Positions 18,343 to 27,760 are shown, counted from the stretch's first letter. The stretch is 32,289 nt of DNA from Spirochaetaceae bacterium (GCA_003552665.1 PUNW01000073.1:1-32289), one strand, 5' to 3'. Notes: a model not told the origin generated them from the sequence alone. Numbers and translations: made by a program.

Positions 18343-18369
18343 TTATCGGCATACCACCCATTAACTTTA
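18343..18369 (-). promoter_or_regulatory. Sigma-28 (FliA) promoter of flagellin copy 2
   Basis: Minus strand reads TAAAGTTA-N11-GCCGATAA, matching the FliA consensus in both elements and spacing. Confidence 0.88.
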
Positions 18370-18455
18370 GTAAAAATCCGCGCGAATTGCCAACTCTGTA
18401 GGGGAGAGGGCAGGGGAGAGGATCGGTGTGAGCTCGGTGGCTGCCGCGGCGCGGG

Positions 18456-19640
18456 CTAATCGATGCTGCCTGGATACTCCGGATCTTCCGGGTCGTCCTC
18501 GCGGGTTGGGGTTTCGGGGGGGAGCTCAGCCTCAGGGTCGATGTCGCGCAGGTAACGCCGCGCGATAGGGTCGCCGGGCTCGATTGTGAGCACGGTTTGG
18601 AAGTAGCGCGAAGCCTCATCGAGGTTCCCGCGTTTCAGCGCAAGCACGCCCATGTTCGATATGATCTTGGTGTTATCGGGCTCGAGCTGCAGCGCATCGC
18701 GAAGGTGTTTTTCGCCGGCCTCGAACTCTCCGAGCTCCATGCGGCAGATCGCCAGCTCGTTGAGCGTATCCGCCTTCTGGGGGCCGAGCTCGAGGACTCG
18801 AAAAAACGCAGTCTTCGCTTCCTGATACTGCTGCAGCCGGCGATGAGCCCAGCCGAGCAGGAACCAGGCGCGCCAAACCTCAGGAGAGCGTTCGAGAAAC
18901 CGCTGCATCTTCTCAACAGCCTCGTGCTCGCGGCCGAGCTGCACGGCGTCGTAGGCTTGTTGAAACAACTCGTCGAGCAGATTCTGCGCATCGATCTCGG
19001 CGATTGTCTTGCGCGCTTCCTCCAGGCGTTCGCCACCCTCGGGAGCCGCCTCAACGTAGCGCTGCAGATGCTCACGCGCACGCTGGAAGTTATGGCGTTG
19101 CAGGAAGAAGAAACCGGCGTTCAGATCTACTTCGGGAGCGACTTCATCACGCGTTAGCAATGACTTGTAGTACGCGAACGCCTGCTCAAGGTAGGTTTCC
19201 TGTTTCTCGAGCTGCCCGCGCGACTCCGCCTGCTGCGCTCGCTGTTCATAGAGCAGAGCAAGGTTGAGCAACGGAGCGGTCTCCTCCGGCATGAGGCCGT
19301 GGAGGGCAAGAAAAATCTCTTCGGCTTGTTCGAACTGCTGATTGCGTGCCTGCAGAATCGCGGCTTCGGAAAGCTCCCCCGGGAGATCGGGCTTCACTGC
19401 GAGGATGAAATCACGGTAGTACCCGACGTCCTCATGCTCCGGCCGATAGGCCAGGATTTTGAGCATGGCCGAGATAATCTGCTCCCAGCTGAGGGAGCCG
19501 ATATCGTAGCTTTCAACCGGTCCTGAGGTTTCTACCGGCAACATAATGTCCGGGTCAAGGCGAAACTCGCCGATGGTCCGTTCCACCTCGGACGGAATCG
19601 AGATGTAGACGATGTTTTCAAGCGGATCGAACTCTTTCAT
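18456..19640 (-). CDS. Tetratricopeptide repeat protein
   Basis: Multiple TPR units, e.g. PEVWRAWFLLGWAHRRLQQYQEAKTAFFRVLELGP, ADTLNELAICRMELGEFEAGEKHLRDALQLEP. Confidence 0.88.
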   Translation of the reverse strand: MKEFDPLENIVYISIPSEVERTIGEFRLDPDIMLPVETSGPVESYDIGSLSWEQIISAMLKILAYRPEHEDVGYYRDFILAVKPDLPGELSEAAILQARNQQFEQAEEIFLALHGLMPEETAPLLNLALLYEQRAQQAESRGQLEKQETYLEQAFAYYKSLLTRDEVAPEVDLNAGFFFLQRHNFQRAREHLQRYVEAAPEGGERLEEARKTIAEIDAQNLLDELFQQAYDAVQLGREHEAVEKMQRFLERSPEVWRAWFLLGWAHRRLQQYQEAKTAFFRVLELGPQKADTLNELAICRMELGEFEAGEKHLRDALQLEPDNTKIISNMGVLALKRGNLDEASRYFQTVLTIEPGDPIARRYLRDIDPEAELPPETPTREDDPEDPEYPGSID

Positions 19641-19657
19641 AGCGGTGTCCTTCCGCG

Positions 19658-20515
19658 TCAGCTCTGCTGAGAGGCGGAATCGGTATGTTCTTGTTGTTGT
19701 TGATGTAGGTATGTTTTGCCGTACGACTTGAGATAGCTGTTGATTCGGATTTTGTACTGCACCGGCACCGTCTCTTCGTCGTACTGAACCGCGAAGGCGC
19801 AGATGTCCTCGCGGCCTTCCACCGGTTCGAACCGTATTACAATGCCTGAGATCTCGAGCGGAGCGTCCTGGTCCTCGACTTCAATCCGCAGCGTAACTTT
19901 CTTATTCACCAGGAACTTGGCCAGTCCCACGATGATAAGCTTTGCCCCCCCAAAAGACAGATCTCTGATGATGCATTTGCGGGGCACGCCCTCGATTATC
20001 GCAATGGTGTTCTTCGCCTTCAACCCGAGCTTCCGCAGGCTGTCGGCGGTGATGACGATGCGTTCTTCCTTACGGCGCTTGGCGTTGATGTTGGCTTCCA
20101 GAAGGAGGCCGAGTACCTCGATCAGATCGTCCGGGGGACGCTGGGTATAACTAAGGGTCAGGAAGTTCAGCTGTTGCTTTTCAGCGTTGTATTGGCTGAT
20201 GCCGGCAACGCGCGCTGAAACGAAAAACGAAAGCGGATCGGGCTTGTCACGTTGCACGAAGCTGAAGCGCAGCGAAACCAAATTGTTCGCTTTTCGGAGC
20301 GCTGTTGCGAGCGTTTCGTTCATACTTACGATCACCTTTGCCCCCGCCATGGAGCTCGAGTAGATCACGCACGGCCAGTGGTGGCCAAGGCATTTGAGGT
20401 GCACCTGCTTGGGAAACAGGCTGGTCGCCTTGATCACCTCGCGCGTGAAGGTAACGTCGACGGTATGGAACTGGTTATAGTAGTAGGCGATCTGTTGGCT
20501 GGTTGTTACCGGCAT
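19658..20515 (-). CDS. PilZ-domain protein (PlzA-like)
   Basis: RRKEERI...RKCIIRDLSFGGAKLIIVG PilZ-like motifs; N-terminal domain MPVTTSQQIAYYYNQFHTVDVTF typical of spirochaete PilZ proteins. Confidence 0.7.
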   Translation of the reverse strand: MPVTTSQQIAYYYNQFHTVDVTFTREVIKATSLFPKQVHLKCLGHHWPCVIYSSSMAGAKVIVSMNETLATALRKANNLVSLRFSFVQRDKPDPLSFFVSARVAGISQYNAEKQQLNFLTLSYTQRPPDDLIEVLGLLLEANINAKRRKEERIVITADSLRKLGLKAKNTIAIIEGVPRKCIIRDLSFGGAKLIIVGLAKFLVNKKVTLRIEVEDQDAPLEISGIVIRFEPVEGREDICAFAVQYDEETVPVQYKIRINSYLKSYGKTYLHQQQQEHTDSASQQS

Positions 20516-20603
20516 AGCGCTTGTGTTGGGCCATAGTACGGCAGCGACCTACCGTTGTCAATGTAAAACTGTCCCAAGTCTACACCAGGAAGAGGAGGTT
20601 TCG

Positions 20604-20897
20604 CTACCGGTCGTCGAGTCCTGCGTCGATCGTCTCGATCATTCGTTGCGTGAGCGTTTCGATCTCAGCGTCGATGGCTGGGTCACTGCCGGAAGGTGCC
20701 CTGGTGCGTTCCTTGAACAGCTCATCGATACTCAACAAAGCGGCCAGAATCGCCAGCTTCAACGGATCCTTGGTAGCAACCGAGCTTTCGACCTGCTGGA
20801 TCTTGGTCCGCAGGTAGTCTAAGCAATCGGCCAGATATTCCGGATCCTGATCGGTTTCAAGGTGGAATGCTGTTCCGAGGAGCTCGATACGCATCAC
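20604..20897 (-). CDS. zapA: Cell division protein ZapA
   Basis: RIELLGTAFHLETDQDPEYLADCLDYLRTKIQQVESSVATKDPLKLAILAALLSIDELF. Confidence 0.8.
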   Translation of the reverse strand: MMRIELLGTAFHLETDQDPEYLADCLDYLRTKIQQVESSVATKDPLKLAILAALLSIDELFKERTRAPSGSDPAIDAEIETLTQRMIETIDAGLDDR

Positions 20898-20933
20898 GAC
20901 AGGTGCCCTCGCACCAACGGCGGCGGCCGCCGG

Positions 20934-21458
20934 TTAGAAGATCTCCAGCTCACCCGATGTGGCCGAGTCGCGCTCACGCCCGGGCGTGCTTGAGGTTTCC
21001 CCGGTGTCGGAGGCGTTGGACACCGTCCGACGATCATCGAGTTCCGAATGCGGGCTGAGACTCTCGACGTCGGCGTCGCGTGACTCGGAAGGGGCGCTCC
21101 CGGCAGCCTGGCCTTGCTCTGGGTCGGTATCCGCGGTCGCCGGCGTCTCGGGCGACACGCGTTCGCCTGCGAAGGTTTCGCCGTCCTCGAGCTCTGCGCC
21201 GCTCTCAGCCGCCTCTCCGTCATCGGTCAACTCATCCTCAAGCTGGTCAAGCTGCCCAAGGGCGGAGAGGATTCCTTGCTCGATTGCGGTCTGATCTTCC
21301 TTGATCTGCGCAATCTGTTGCTCGAGCTCCGATACGCGCGCTTGATATCCGCTCAGTTCTTCGCGCAACGTCGCGTTCTCCTGCTGAAGCGCGGAGATTC
21401 TGGCTACAGCCTTGTTCACCCGCTGTTCCAGCAGCCGAACCTGCTCGAGGCTTACCAT
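20934..21458 (-). CDS. Coiled-coil protein with acidic low-complexity C-terminus
   Basis: MVSLEQVRLLEQRVNKAVARISALQQENATLREELSGYQARVSELEQQIAQIKEDQ; between rplT and zapA on the same strand. Confidence 0.75.
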   Translation of the reverse strand: MVSLEQVRLLEQRVNKAVARISALQQENATLREELSGYQARVSELEQQIAQIKEDQTAIEQGILSALGQLDQLEDELTDDGEAAESGAELEDGETFAGERVSPETPATADTDPEQGQAAGSAPSESRDADVESLSPHSELDDRRTVSNASDTGETSSTPGRERDSATSGELEIF

Positions 21459-21460
21459 AG

Positions 21461-21823
21461 TTAGTTATTCCCCAAACCGGATCTTGCGGTTTCAACCAGC
21501 GTTTCGAAGCTCTTCGGGTCTTCCAGCGCCAGGTGGGAGATCGTTTTGCGGTTCAGCTGTACGCCGGCTTGTTGCAGGCCGTGCATGAACTGCGAATAGT
21601 TCAAACCGTGCGCCCGTGCGCCGGCGGATATGCGGGCGATCCAAAGCTGGCGGAACTCGCGCTTGCGAGCTTTGCGGTCACGGTACGCGTACTGATTTGC
21701 TTTGCGGACCGCGTCCTTGGCGGTTCGGGTAAGCTTGCTTCGGCGTCCCCAGTAACCCTTAGCCTGGTTGAGGATTTTCTTGCGTCGGTCTTTTCGTCTT
21801 GTACCGTCTACTGCTCGTGGCAT
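21461..21823 (-). CDS. rplT: 50S ribosomal protein L20
   Basis: MPRAVDGTRRKDRRKKILNQAKGYWGRRSKLTRTAKDAVRKANQYAYRDRKARKREFRQLWIARI. Confidence 0.98.
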   Translation of the reverse strand: MPRAVDGTRRKDRRKKILNQAKGYWGRRSKLTRTAKDAVRKANQYAYRDRKARKREFRQLWIARISAGARAHGLNYSQFMHGLQQAGVQLNRKTISHLALEDPKSFETLVETARSGLGNN

Positions 21824-21849
21824 TGTGTTGCTCCTTCAGAGGGCAGGCA

Positions 21850-22047
21850 TCAGCCGTAGGGAAGCAGGCGCTTCGCGCGCTGCGCCTCCACGGTGCTCAG
21901 GATGCCGTTCTTTCGTAACTTCCGCTTGCGCTTGGAAGACTTCTTCGTGAGAATATGGCGCAGCCCCTGCTGCTTGTACTTGACCTTACCGCTGCCGGTA
22001 ACGCTGTAGCGTTTTGCGGCGCTTCTGCGCGTCTTTTGCTTGGGCAT
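21850..22047 (-). CDS. rpmI: 50S ribosomal protein L35
   Basis: [48 protein letters not shown]. Confidence 0.98.
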   Translation of the reverse strand: MPKQKTRRSAAKRYSVTGSGKVKYKQQGLRHILTKKSSKRKRKLRKNGILSTVEAQRAKRLLPYG

Positions 22048-22147
22048 ATCTTCGCTCCCTGTTTCGGTTGAGTTATCAGACCGCTGTGGTCGCTGTCTCT
22101 CGCTCTATCTGCTTCGCGTCTGTCTGTTCTACTCGTCAGGACGACTG

Positions 22148-22699
22148 TCAGGACGACTGCGCTTCAGGTTCCGCTTGCGACTGCTTCTTTCCGGAAGAGC
22201 TCACGATCATCGACATGAACCTCCCTTCCATTGCAGGCGGCTTATCAACGTGGCAATCGTTACCCAGTAAATCCAGAATCCTGTTCAGTACATCCCGTCC
22301 GAGCTCGGTGTGAGCGAGCTCACGCCCGCGGAACCGAATCGTGACCTTCACCTTCTGCCCTTCATCGAGGAACTTGCGGATGTTCTTGGTTTTGAACTCA
22401 AGATCATGGTGTTCGATCTTGGGCTGCATCCGCACCTCTTTGAGCTTCAGCTGCTTCTGTTTCTTGCGTGATTCACGCTGCTTCTTTTCCTGCTCGAACT
22501 TGTACTTACCGTAATCTAAAAGCTTGCAAACCGGCGGGTTGGAGTTCGGGGCAACCTCAACCAGATCGAGCCCCTTTTCACGAGCGAGGTTCAAAGCCTC
22601 GACAGTGGGGACGATGCCTCGCTGACCGCCTTCATCGTCGATGAGGCGGACCTCTCGAACCCGAATCCGTTCGTTTGCTCGCAGTTCTTTACTGGACAA
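22148..22699 (-). CDS. infC: Translation initiation factor IF-3 (TTG start)
   Basis: [78 protein letters not shown] before TTG. Confidence 0.97.
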   Translation of the reverse strand: MSSKELRANERIRVREVRLIDDEGGQRGIVPTVEALNLAREKGLDLVEVAPNSNPPVCKLLDYGKYKFEQEKKQRESRKKQKQLKLKEVRMQPKIEHHDLEFKTKNIRKFLDEGQKVKVTIRFRGRELAHTELGRDVLNRILDLLGNDCHVDKPPAMEGRFMSMIVSSSGKKQSQAEPEAQSS

Positions 22700-22748
22700 T
22701 GGCCCTCCTTGAATACATTCAGCCTAACGTGTAGGTTTTAGAGCGTAC

Positions 22749-22777
22749 ACTGTATCACCATGGTTTGAAAGAGTCAA
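22749..22777 (-). promoter_or_regulatory. Candidate sigma-70 promoter of the infC-rpmI-rplT operon
   Basis: Minus strand TTGACT-N17-TACAGT, ~50 nt upstream of infC. Confidence 0.6.
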
Positions 22778-22865
22778 AGGGCGGGAACCGTGTTTTCCCG
22801 GCGTTGACGGGCCTCGGTACCGCTCTCCAGCGGGCGTAGCATATCGCATTTGAAAGGTTTTGTAT

Positions 22866-23309
22866 ATGAGTGCGCTTCGTGACGGGATTGAGCTCGCGAA
22901 GTCGTTAGAAGGCGAGAGCATCAATACCTACGAAATCTATCAGGCGATAACCGAACACGCCGATTTGCACCGCATGTTGCAGGCGCTGGTCGAGGGTGGG
23001 CTTGCACGCGTGCAGGATCTCGAGCGCTTTGAGAACCGCTTTGATCCGGAACGAATTGTCGATCCCGCGAAGCTCTCCGGATTGCATATCGACGATCTGC
23101 GGATCGCGCAGGTCTTTGATGCCGGTATGGAGTACACGGACTTCCTGGAGCTGATCTGCGAGCGAGAGGACAACACCGCGGTGCTCTACGATCGCCTCGC
23201 CGCGGTAGTCGCTGACCGGGAGCCGCAGTACGCGCTTAAGCGCCTCGCCGAAGATACCCGCCGCCGGCTATGGCTCGTGCGGTCACGGCTCGAGCTCGAG
23301 CGGCTTTGA
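22866..23309 (+). CDS. Ferritin-like/helical protein of unknown function
   Basis: MSALRDGIELAKSLEGESINTYEIYQAITEHADLHRMLQALVEGG...ICEREDNTAVLYDRLAAVVADREPQYALKRLAEDTRR; helical with rubrerythrin-like E residues. Confidence 0.5.
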   Translation: MSALRDGIELAKSLEGESINTYEIYQAITEHADLHRMLQALVEGGLARVQDLERFENRFDPERIVDPAKLSGLHIDDLRIAQVFDAGMEYTDFLELICEREDNTAVLYDRLAAVVADREPQYALKRLAEDTRRRLWLVRSRLELERL

Positions 23310-23378
23310 CCGGCAGGAACCGCCCCGCACCGTGTGGGTGTTATCCTGAAGCGGTAGCGCGGGAGGCCTCGCGGCGGC

Positions 23379-24008
23379 TCAGTCGGTTCCGCGCAGCAGG
23401 AAGCAGACCTCTGTGGACAGAAGGTTACACAGGAACGGCACGCGCGGCTTTCCGTTGCTCGTGTCTATAATCCGGATGATTTCGTACCCCATCTCCCGGC
23501 AGAGCACTTCAAAGTCCTTGCGCGTACAGAAGTGAATATTCGGTGTGTCGTACCATTCGTACGGGATATGCCGGTTCACCGGCATGCGCCCGCCGACAAA
23601 CAGCTGCAACCTGTTGAGGATATGGGCGAAGTTCGGGAAATTGACGATGCCGAACCGCCCTACGCGAAGCATCTCCTGGAGCAGGAGATCGGGGCGATGT
23701 ACCACCTGCAGCGTATGATTGAGGATGACGTAATCGTAACTATTGGTGGTGTAGTCCTTCAGCCCCTCGTCGAGATCTCCCTGAAAGACCGACAATCCGC
23801 GGCTAATGCAGGTCCGGATCATCCGTTCTTCGATGTCGACGCCGCGACCGCGCACCCCTCTTTCACGGATGAGGCGTTCGAGGAGCTCGCCTTCGCCGCA
23901 GCCGAGGTCGAGCACGGTGCTGCCGGGCTCAATCAGATGCAGGATCTCGGCGTAGCTGAAATGTTGGCGGTGATGTCCGTTATGCTCCATCCGGGCGTTA
24001 TTTTTCAT
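23379..24008 (-). CDS. metW: Methionine biosynthesis protein MetW (SAM-dependent methyltransferase fold)
   Basis: [67 protein letters not shown]; overlaps the 3' end of metX. Confidence 0.92.
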   Translation of the reverse strand: MKNNARMEHNGHHRQHFSYAEILHLIEPGSTVLDLGCGEGELLERLIRERGVRGRGVDIEERMIRTCISRGLSVFQGDLDEGLKDYTTNSYDYVILNHTLQVVHRPDLLLQEMLRVGRFGIVNFPNFAHILNRLQLFVGGRMPVNRHIPYEWYDTPNIHFCTRKDFEVLCREMGYEIIRIIDTSNGKPRVPFLCNLLSTEVCFLLRGTD

Positions 24009-25218
24009 CCAGGCCTTCCAGAAAAGACGACACCAACGGCGCCTGCCTGTCGATCTCAAGAAAGAACGCGTCGTGGCCGTAGGGGCTTTCGAGCTGTACG
24101 TACGAGACGTCCACCCCCTGGCGCATCATCGCAAACACTACCTCTTTCGACTGGTAGGGCGGATAGAGCCAATCGGAGCTGAAGGTGACCACAAGAAACT
24201 TCGCCCGGCAGTTCTGTACCGCGCGTTCCAGCCCGTCGAAGCGCGCGCCGAGGTCGTAGTAGTCCATCGCCTTACTCAGGTAGATGTAACTGTTGGCGTC
24301 AAAGCGGTCGACGAACTTATCGCCCTGGTATTCGAGATAACTCTCGACCTGGAACTGGTCTTCAAAGTCAAACCCGAAATTGGCGCGCTCCTGAAGCCGC
24401 CGGCCGAACTTCATGCCCATCGCCTGTTCCGACAAATAGGTGATGTGCCCGACCATCCGCGCGATCGCAAGCCCCCGGGCCGGAGGCTGCCCATCGTAAT
24501 AGTCGCCGCCTTTCCAGAACTCGTCCGAGACGATTGCGTTACGCCCCACGGCGTTGAAGGCGATCGCCTGCGCCGAAAGACGCGAGGTGGCCGCCATGAT
24601 GATGGCCGATCGCGTCCGCTCCGGGTAGCGCACCGTCCATTCGAGCGCCTGCATGCCGCCCATCGATCCGCCCGCGACCGAGTACAAGCGGTCGATGCCG
24701 AGGTGATCGATAAGCTCCCGCTGGACTTTTACCATATCGTCGATCGTGATGACCGGGAAACTCAGGCCGTACGGCCGACCGGTTTCAGGGTCGATGGAGC
24801 CGGGGCCGGTGGTGCCCTGGCACCCGCCGAGCACGTTCGAACAGATAACAAAATAGCGGTTGGTGTCGAAAGCCTTGCCCGGACCGATCATGTTGTCCCA
24901 CCATCCGGGGTGACGGTCCTCGGCGCTGTGATACCCGGCCGCGTGCGCATCGCCGGAAAACGCGTGCTGGATCAGAATCGCGTTGCTGCGATCGGCATTG
25001 AGCCGGCCGTAGGTTTCGTAGCGCACCGTTATCGGGCCGAACTCGGTGCCGCTCTCGAGCGTGATACCCTTTCCGGGTACCCCGAAGGTGTAGTCTTGCG
25101 GCGTTACGATACCGACGCTTCCCGGGGCGGCGGCGTTTCCCGGCCCGGGGCCTGCGGGGTGGTGCTTGATGCGATCGCTGTCTTGTCGAGCGCTCTCTCC
25201 GGCAGGCGCGTGTGAGTC
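23998..25218 (-). CDS. metX: Homoserine O-acetyltransferase (start could be 25266)
   Basis: [50 protein letters not shown]. Confidence 0.95.
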   Translation of the reverse strand, partial: DSHAPAGESARQDSDRIKHHPAGPGPGNAAAPGSVGIVTPQDYTFGVPGKGITLESGTEFGPITVRYETYGRLNADRSNAILIQHAFSGDAHAAGYHSAEDRHPGWWDNMIGPGKAFDTNRYFVICSNVLGGCQGTTGPGSIDPETGRPYGLSFPVITIDDMVKVQRELIDHLGIDRLYSVAGGSMGGMQALEWTVRYPERTRSAIIMAATSRLSAQAIAFNAVGRNAIVSDEFWKGGDYYDGQPPARGLAIARMVGHITYLSEQAMGMKFGRRLQERANFGFDFEDQFQVESYLEYQGDKFVDRFDANSYIYLSKAMDYYDLGARFDGLERAVQNCRAKFLVVTFSSDWLYPPYQSKEVVFAMMRQGVDVSYVQLESPYGHDAFFLEIDRQAPLVSSFLEGLDEK

Positions 25219-25352
25219 CATATCTGTGCTGATCCTAGGCAGCTCGGCGACGACTGTCAATAACACCCGTTTGCCGCCGCAGCTTGATGCGGGGCCGCAT
25301 TCATGATAGCGTTAGCCGCCACGTAACCCGTTGACCAGAGCAGGACGCAACC

Positions 25353-26003
25353 ATGTTTTTGTTTCTTCTAACCGCAGTTCCGATCGCGTATCTCTTGCTG
25401 TTGAGTTTCGGGGGGCAGACTAATCAGCCGGCAGCCATTACGCTGGTGCCCTTTGTGAAGGGCGCGCTCCTGTTTCTCCCGGTGATCGTGCTTCTCCTCA
25501 TCCTCGAGCAGATTGTTCCTGAACAGTTCAACCCCGGCAGGCTGTATCTGCGCTATGCGCTGCTGCGCATGGCGGTGCCGTTTCTGATCGCCGCGGCCGG
25601 CGCATTGCTCGTGGTCCGCGGGGGCTTGAAGAATGACTTTGCCGGGGGAACCACCGCGGTTTTGTCGTTCATGAGCGGGTATTACAGCGTTTTAGGCATC
25701 TTTGACACGGTAGCGAACATCGGTGAAACCGACGCCTACATTCTCTTCATGTTGCCGACCCTGCGCCTGGTGATCATCGCTCTGGTTCCCTTCGTGCTTA
25801 TTGACGCCTTGCGCGCCTATGGTTTTGCGCGAGTCGCAGCTTTTCTCGCGGCTGCGGCAGTCCCGTTCGCGCTCGCCGCGGTCCCATGGTTGTATCGGCT
25901 CGGATTCCTAGGCGGAGCCGTCGGTCTTAGCGCGGCGTTGGTCGTGATCGCCGCTGCGGTCTACCTCAGATTCATGGTCACTCGACTGCCGGTCAGCGGT
26001 TGA
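25353..26003 (+). CDS. Multi-pass membrane protein of unknown function
   Basis: Several hydrophobic helices; no recognised family. Confidence 0.65.
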   Translation: MFLFLLTAVPIAYLLLLSFGGQTNQPAAITLVPFVKGALLFLPVIVLLLILEQIVPEQFNPGRLYLRYALLRMAVPFLIAAAGALLVVRGGLKNDFAGGTTAVLSFMSGYYSVLGIFDTVANIGETDAYILFMLPTLRLVIIALVPFVLIDALRAYGFARVAAFLAAAAVPFALAAVPWLYRLGFLGGAVGLSAALVVIAAAVYLRFMVTRLPVSG

Positions 26004-26042
26004 GCGCCTCGAAAACTGCGTTTGAGGGCACAATTCCGGCTC

Positions 26043-26073
26043 AACACTCGCTTCGGGGTAGCCGAAAAGTGTT
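26043..26073. other. Stem-loop downstream of the membrane-protein gene
   Basis: AACACT/AGTGTT outer stem and TTCGG/CCGAA inner stem; no T-tract. Confidence 0.5.
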
Positions 26074-26158
26074 AGTAGGGGATTGTGTGGTCGCTCGGAG
26101 GCTTTGGCGGTGTTTCAATGGTGGTGTACAGCTCGGCTTTTAGGCCGCGCGCACGCAG

Positions 26159-26170
26159 CCGTCGCGACGG
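26159..26170. promoter_or_regulatory. 12-bp perfect palindrome CCGTCGCGACGG just upstream of the flaA promoter
   Basis: Perfect dyad ending 10 bp before the -35 hexamer. Confidence 0.4.
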
Positions 26171-26180
26171 TGCCGTTCGT

Positions 26181-26209
26181 TTGACAAAGGTATAGGGCGA
26201 CCATATAAT
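26181..26209 (+). promoter_or_regulatory. Consensus sigma-70 promoter of the flaA-like genes
   Basis: TTGACA-N17-TATAAT. Confidence 0.85.
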
Positions 26210-26257
26210 TTCGATAGCGAGAAGTGCGTAACTAGTGTATGAGGTAAGGAGATTCAC

Positions 26258-26980
26258 ATGAAAAAGCGCAGCCTGCTCGCGATATGCCTTGCTGTTATGG
26301 TTTTGTTACTCGCGGCTCCGGCATTCGCGCAGAACGCGGTTCGCAACTTCCAGTCGGTCGTTATTGAGGACTTCAATGACCCCGAGGAGAGCCGCTGGAT
26401 CGTCCGCGGGAGTAAGTTCATAGCAGACGACTATCCCCAGTGGACCCACGTGCGGGCTTGGCCGGATGCTCTGTATCGGCATGAGCCTGAGGATGTTACG
26501 CTGCGGTCGCTCGGCATCAATGCAGCCTTCAATCGTCGCGGGTACAACTATCTCGAGATCATACCGGCGGAGCTAAACGACAACGGGGATCTGGAGCCGA
26601 GTGCTATCCCGATCCCGGGAATGGCCGAGTCGATGGATCTCTGGGTCTGGGGATCGCTGCGCAACTACTACATGGATGTGCATTTCCGCGATCACCAGGG
26701 CATCATCCATACACTGCGATTAGGAGACATCAACTTTCGCGGATGGCGAAACCTGCGCATCAATATCCCTCGATGGATACCGCAGCAGGTTGATTACGTC
26801 CCCGAACGGCGCGGACTGGAACTCGTCAAGCTGGTGTTGTGGACTCGCCCTCAGGAGCGCGTAGACCAGTTCTTCGTATACCTGGATGAGATCAAAGTCA
26901 TGACTGATCTATTCGAGGAACGCTTTGACGGCGAAGACCTGGCCGATCCGGAGTTCATCCGCCAGATCTGGGAAGATTAG
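26258..26980 (+). CDS. flaA: FlaA-type flagellar filament outer layer (sheath) protein, first copy
   Basis: Signal peptide; SVVIEDFNDPEESRWIVRGSKF; FFVYLDEIKVMTDLFEERFDGEDL. Confidence 0.88.
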   Translation: MKKRSLLAICLAVMVLLLAAPAFAQNAVRNFQSVVIEDFNDPEESRWIVRGSKFIADDYPQWTHVRAWPDALYRHEPEDVTLRSLGINAAFNRRGYNYLEIIPAELNDNGDLEPSAIPIPGMAESMDLWVWGSLRNYYMDVHFRDHQGIIHTLRLGDINFRGWRNLRINIPRWIPQQVDYVPERRGLELVKLVLWTRPQERVDQFFVYLDEIKVMTDLFEERFDGEDLADPEFIRQIWED

Positions 26981-26995
26981 TAAGGAGTGCGAGTA

Positions 26996-27697
26996 ATGAA
27001 AAGGCTGTGCTATGTCGTCGTGCTGTTGACGATTATTCCCACTATGCTGATTGCGCAACCGCAGGAGATTGATCCCGGTCGCCTGGGGGTGGATGCTGCG
27101 CAGCAGCGCCTGCAGGAAATCTCGGTCAGCCGCTTCGAAGATCCCGGATTCTGGCGGGTTTCGATGACCCTGGACAGTGGAGTGATAACCTATCGCCGTC
27201 TGGAAGGCGGTCCGATGGAAGCCGAGCCGATTGAAGCTGAGCTCGAGGCGGGCATCGACGAGCAAAACCGCTACGTGCTGGGCGTAAAGGCGGAGTTCTT
27301 TCGCCGTAGGGCGAGCAACATCTTCATTGAAGCGGCACGCCCCATTCCGATTCCCGGGGTTGTGAAGACACTGTCGGTATGGGTGGTCGGGCGAAACCGG
27401 AATCACCGGTTGAACGTCGTGTTAAACGACTATTTCGGCAACCCTGTCGTTCTGCCGATGGGGAGGATGAACTTTTCCGGCTGGCAGCAAATGGAGGTTG
27501 CGATTCCGCCGCGCATACCGCAGGAGGACCTGTACATCGGCGGTGATCGCGGCCTACAGTTTGTGGGGTTCCTGATCGAGCCTGACCTCCTGCAGAGCTA
27601 CGGGTCATACTATGTATACTTCGACGACATGCGCGCCGTTACCGATCTCTTCGCGGAGGAGGTCCGCGATCCGGACGACATGGTAGACTCATGGTAG
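26996..27697 (+). CDS. flaA: FlaA-type flagellar filament outer layer (sheath) protein, second copy
   Basis: Signal peptide MKRLCYVVVLLTIIPTMLIAQ; VKTLSVWVVGRNRNHRLNVVLNDYFGN; YYVYFDDMRAVTDLFAEEVRDPDD. Confidence 0.88.
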   Translation: MKRLCYVVVLLTIIPTMLIAQPQEIDPGRLGVDAAQQRLQEISVSRFEDPGFWRVSMTLDSGVITYRRLEGGPMEAEPIEAELEAGIDEQNRYVLGVKAEFFRRRASNIFIEAARPIPIPGVVKTLSVWVVGRNRNHRLNVVLNDYFGNPVVLPMGRMNFSGWQQMEVAIPPRIPQEDLYIGGDRGLQFVGFLIEPDLLQSYGSYYVYFDDMRAVTDLFAEEVRDPDDMVDSW

Positions 27698-27760
27698 CGG
27701 TCGCATAGGAGGCGCAGGTCGGGTCGGCGAAAACGGCACCGATGATCACAAGCTGTCAGG

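Noticed and set aside
18400-18421. AGGGGAGAGG direct repeat (12-bp period) near the TPR stop, considered as a G-quadruplex element
   Set aside because: Only two units with uneven G-runs, and no clear relation to a gene boundary beyond simple-sequence filler.
18314-18619. 101-aa minus-strand ORF overlapping the flagellin promoter and the TPR gene end
   Set aside because: Arg/Ser/Pro-rich shadow translation; region is better explained by the TPR C-terminus and sigma-28 promoter.
24073-25215. 380-aa plus-strand ORF antisense to metX
   Set aside because: metX on the opposite strand is unambiguous; the plus-strand translation is a GC-rich shadow ORF without recognisable motifs.
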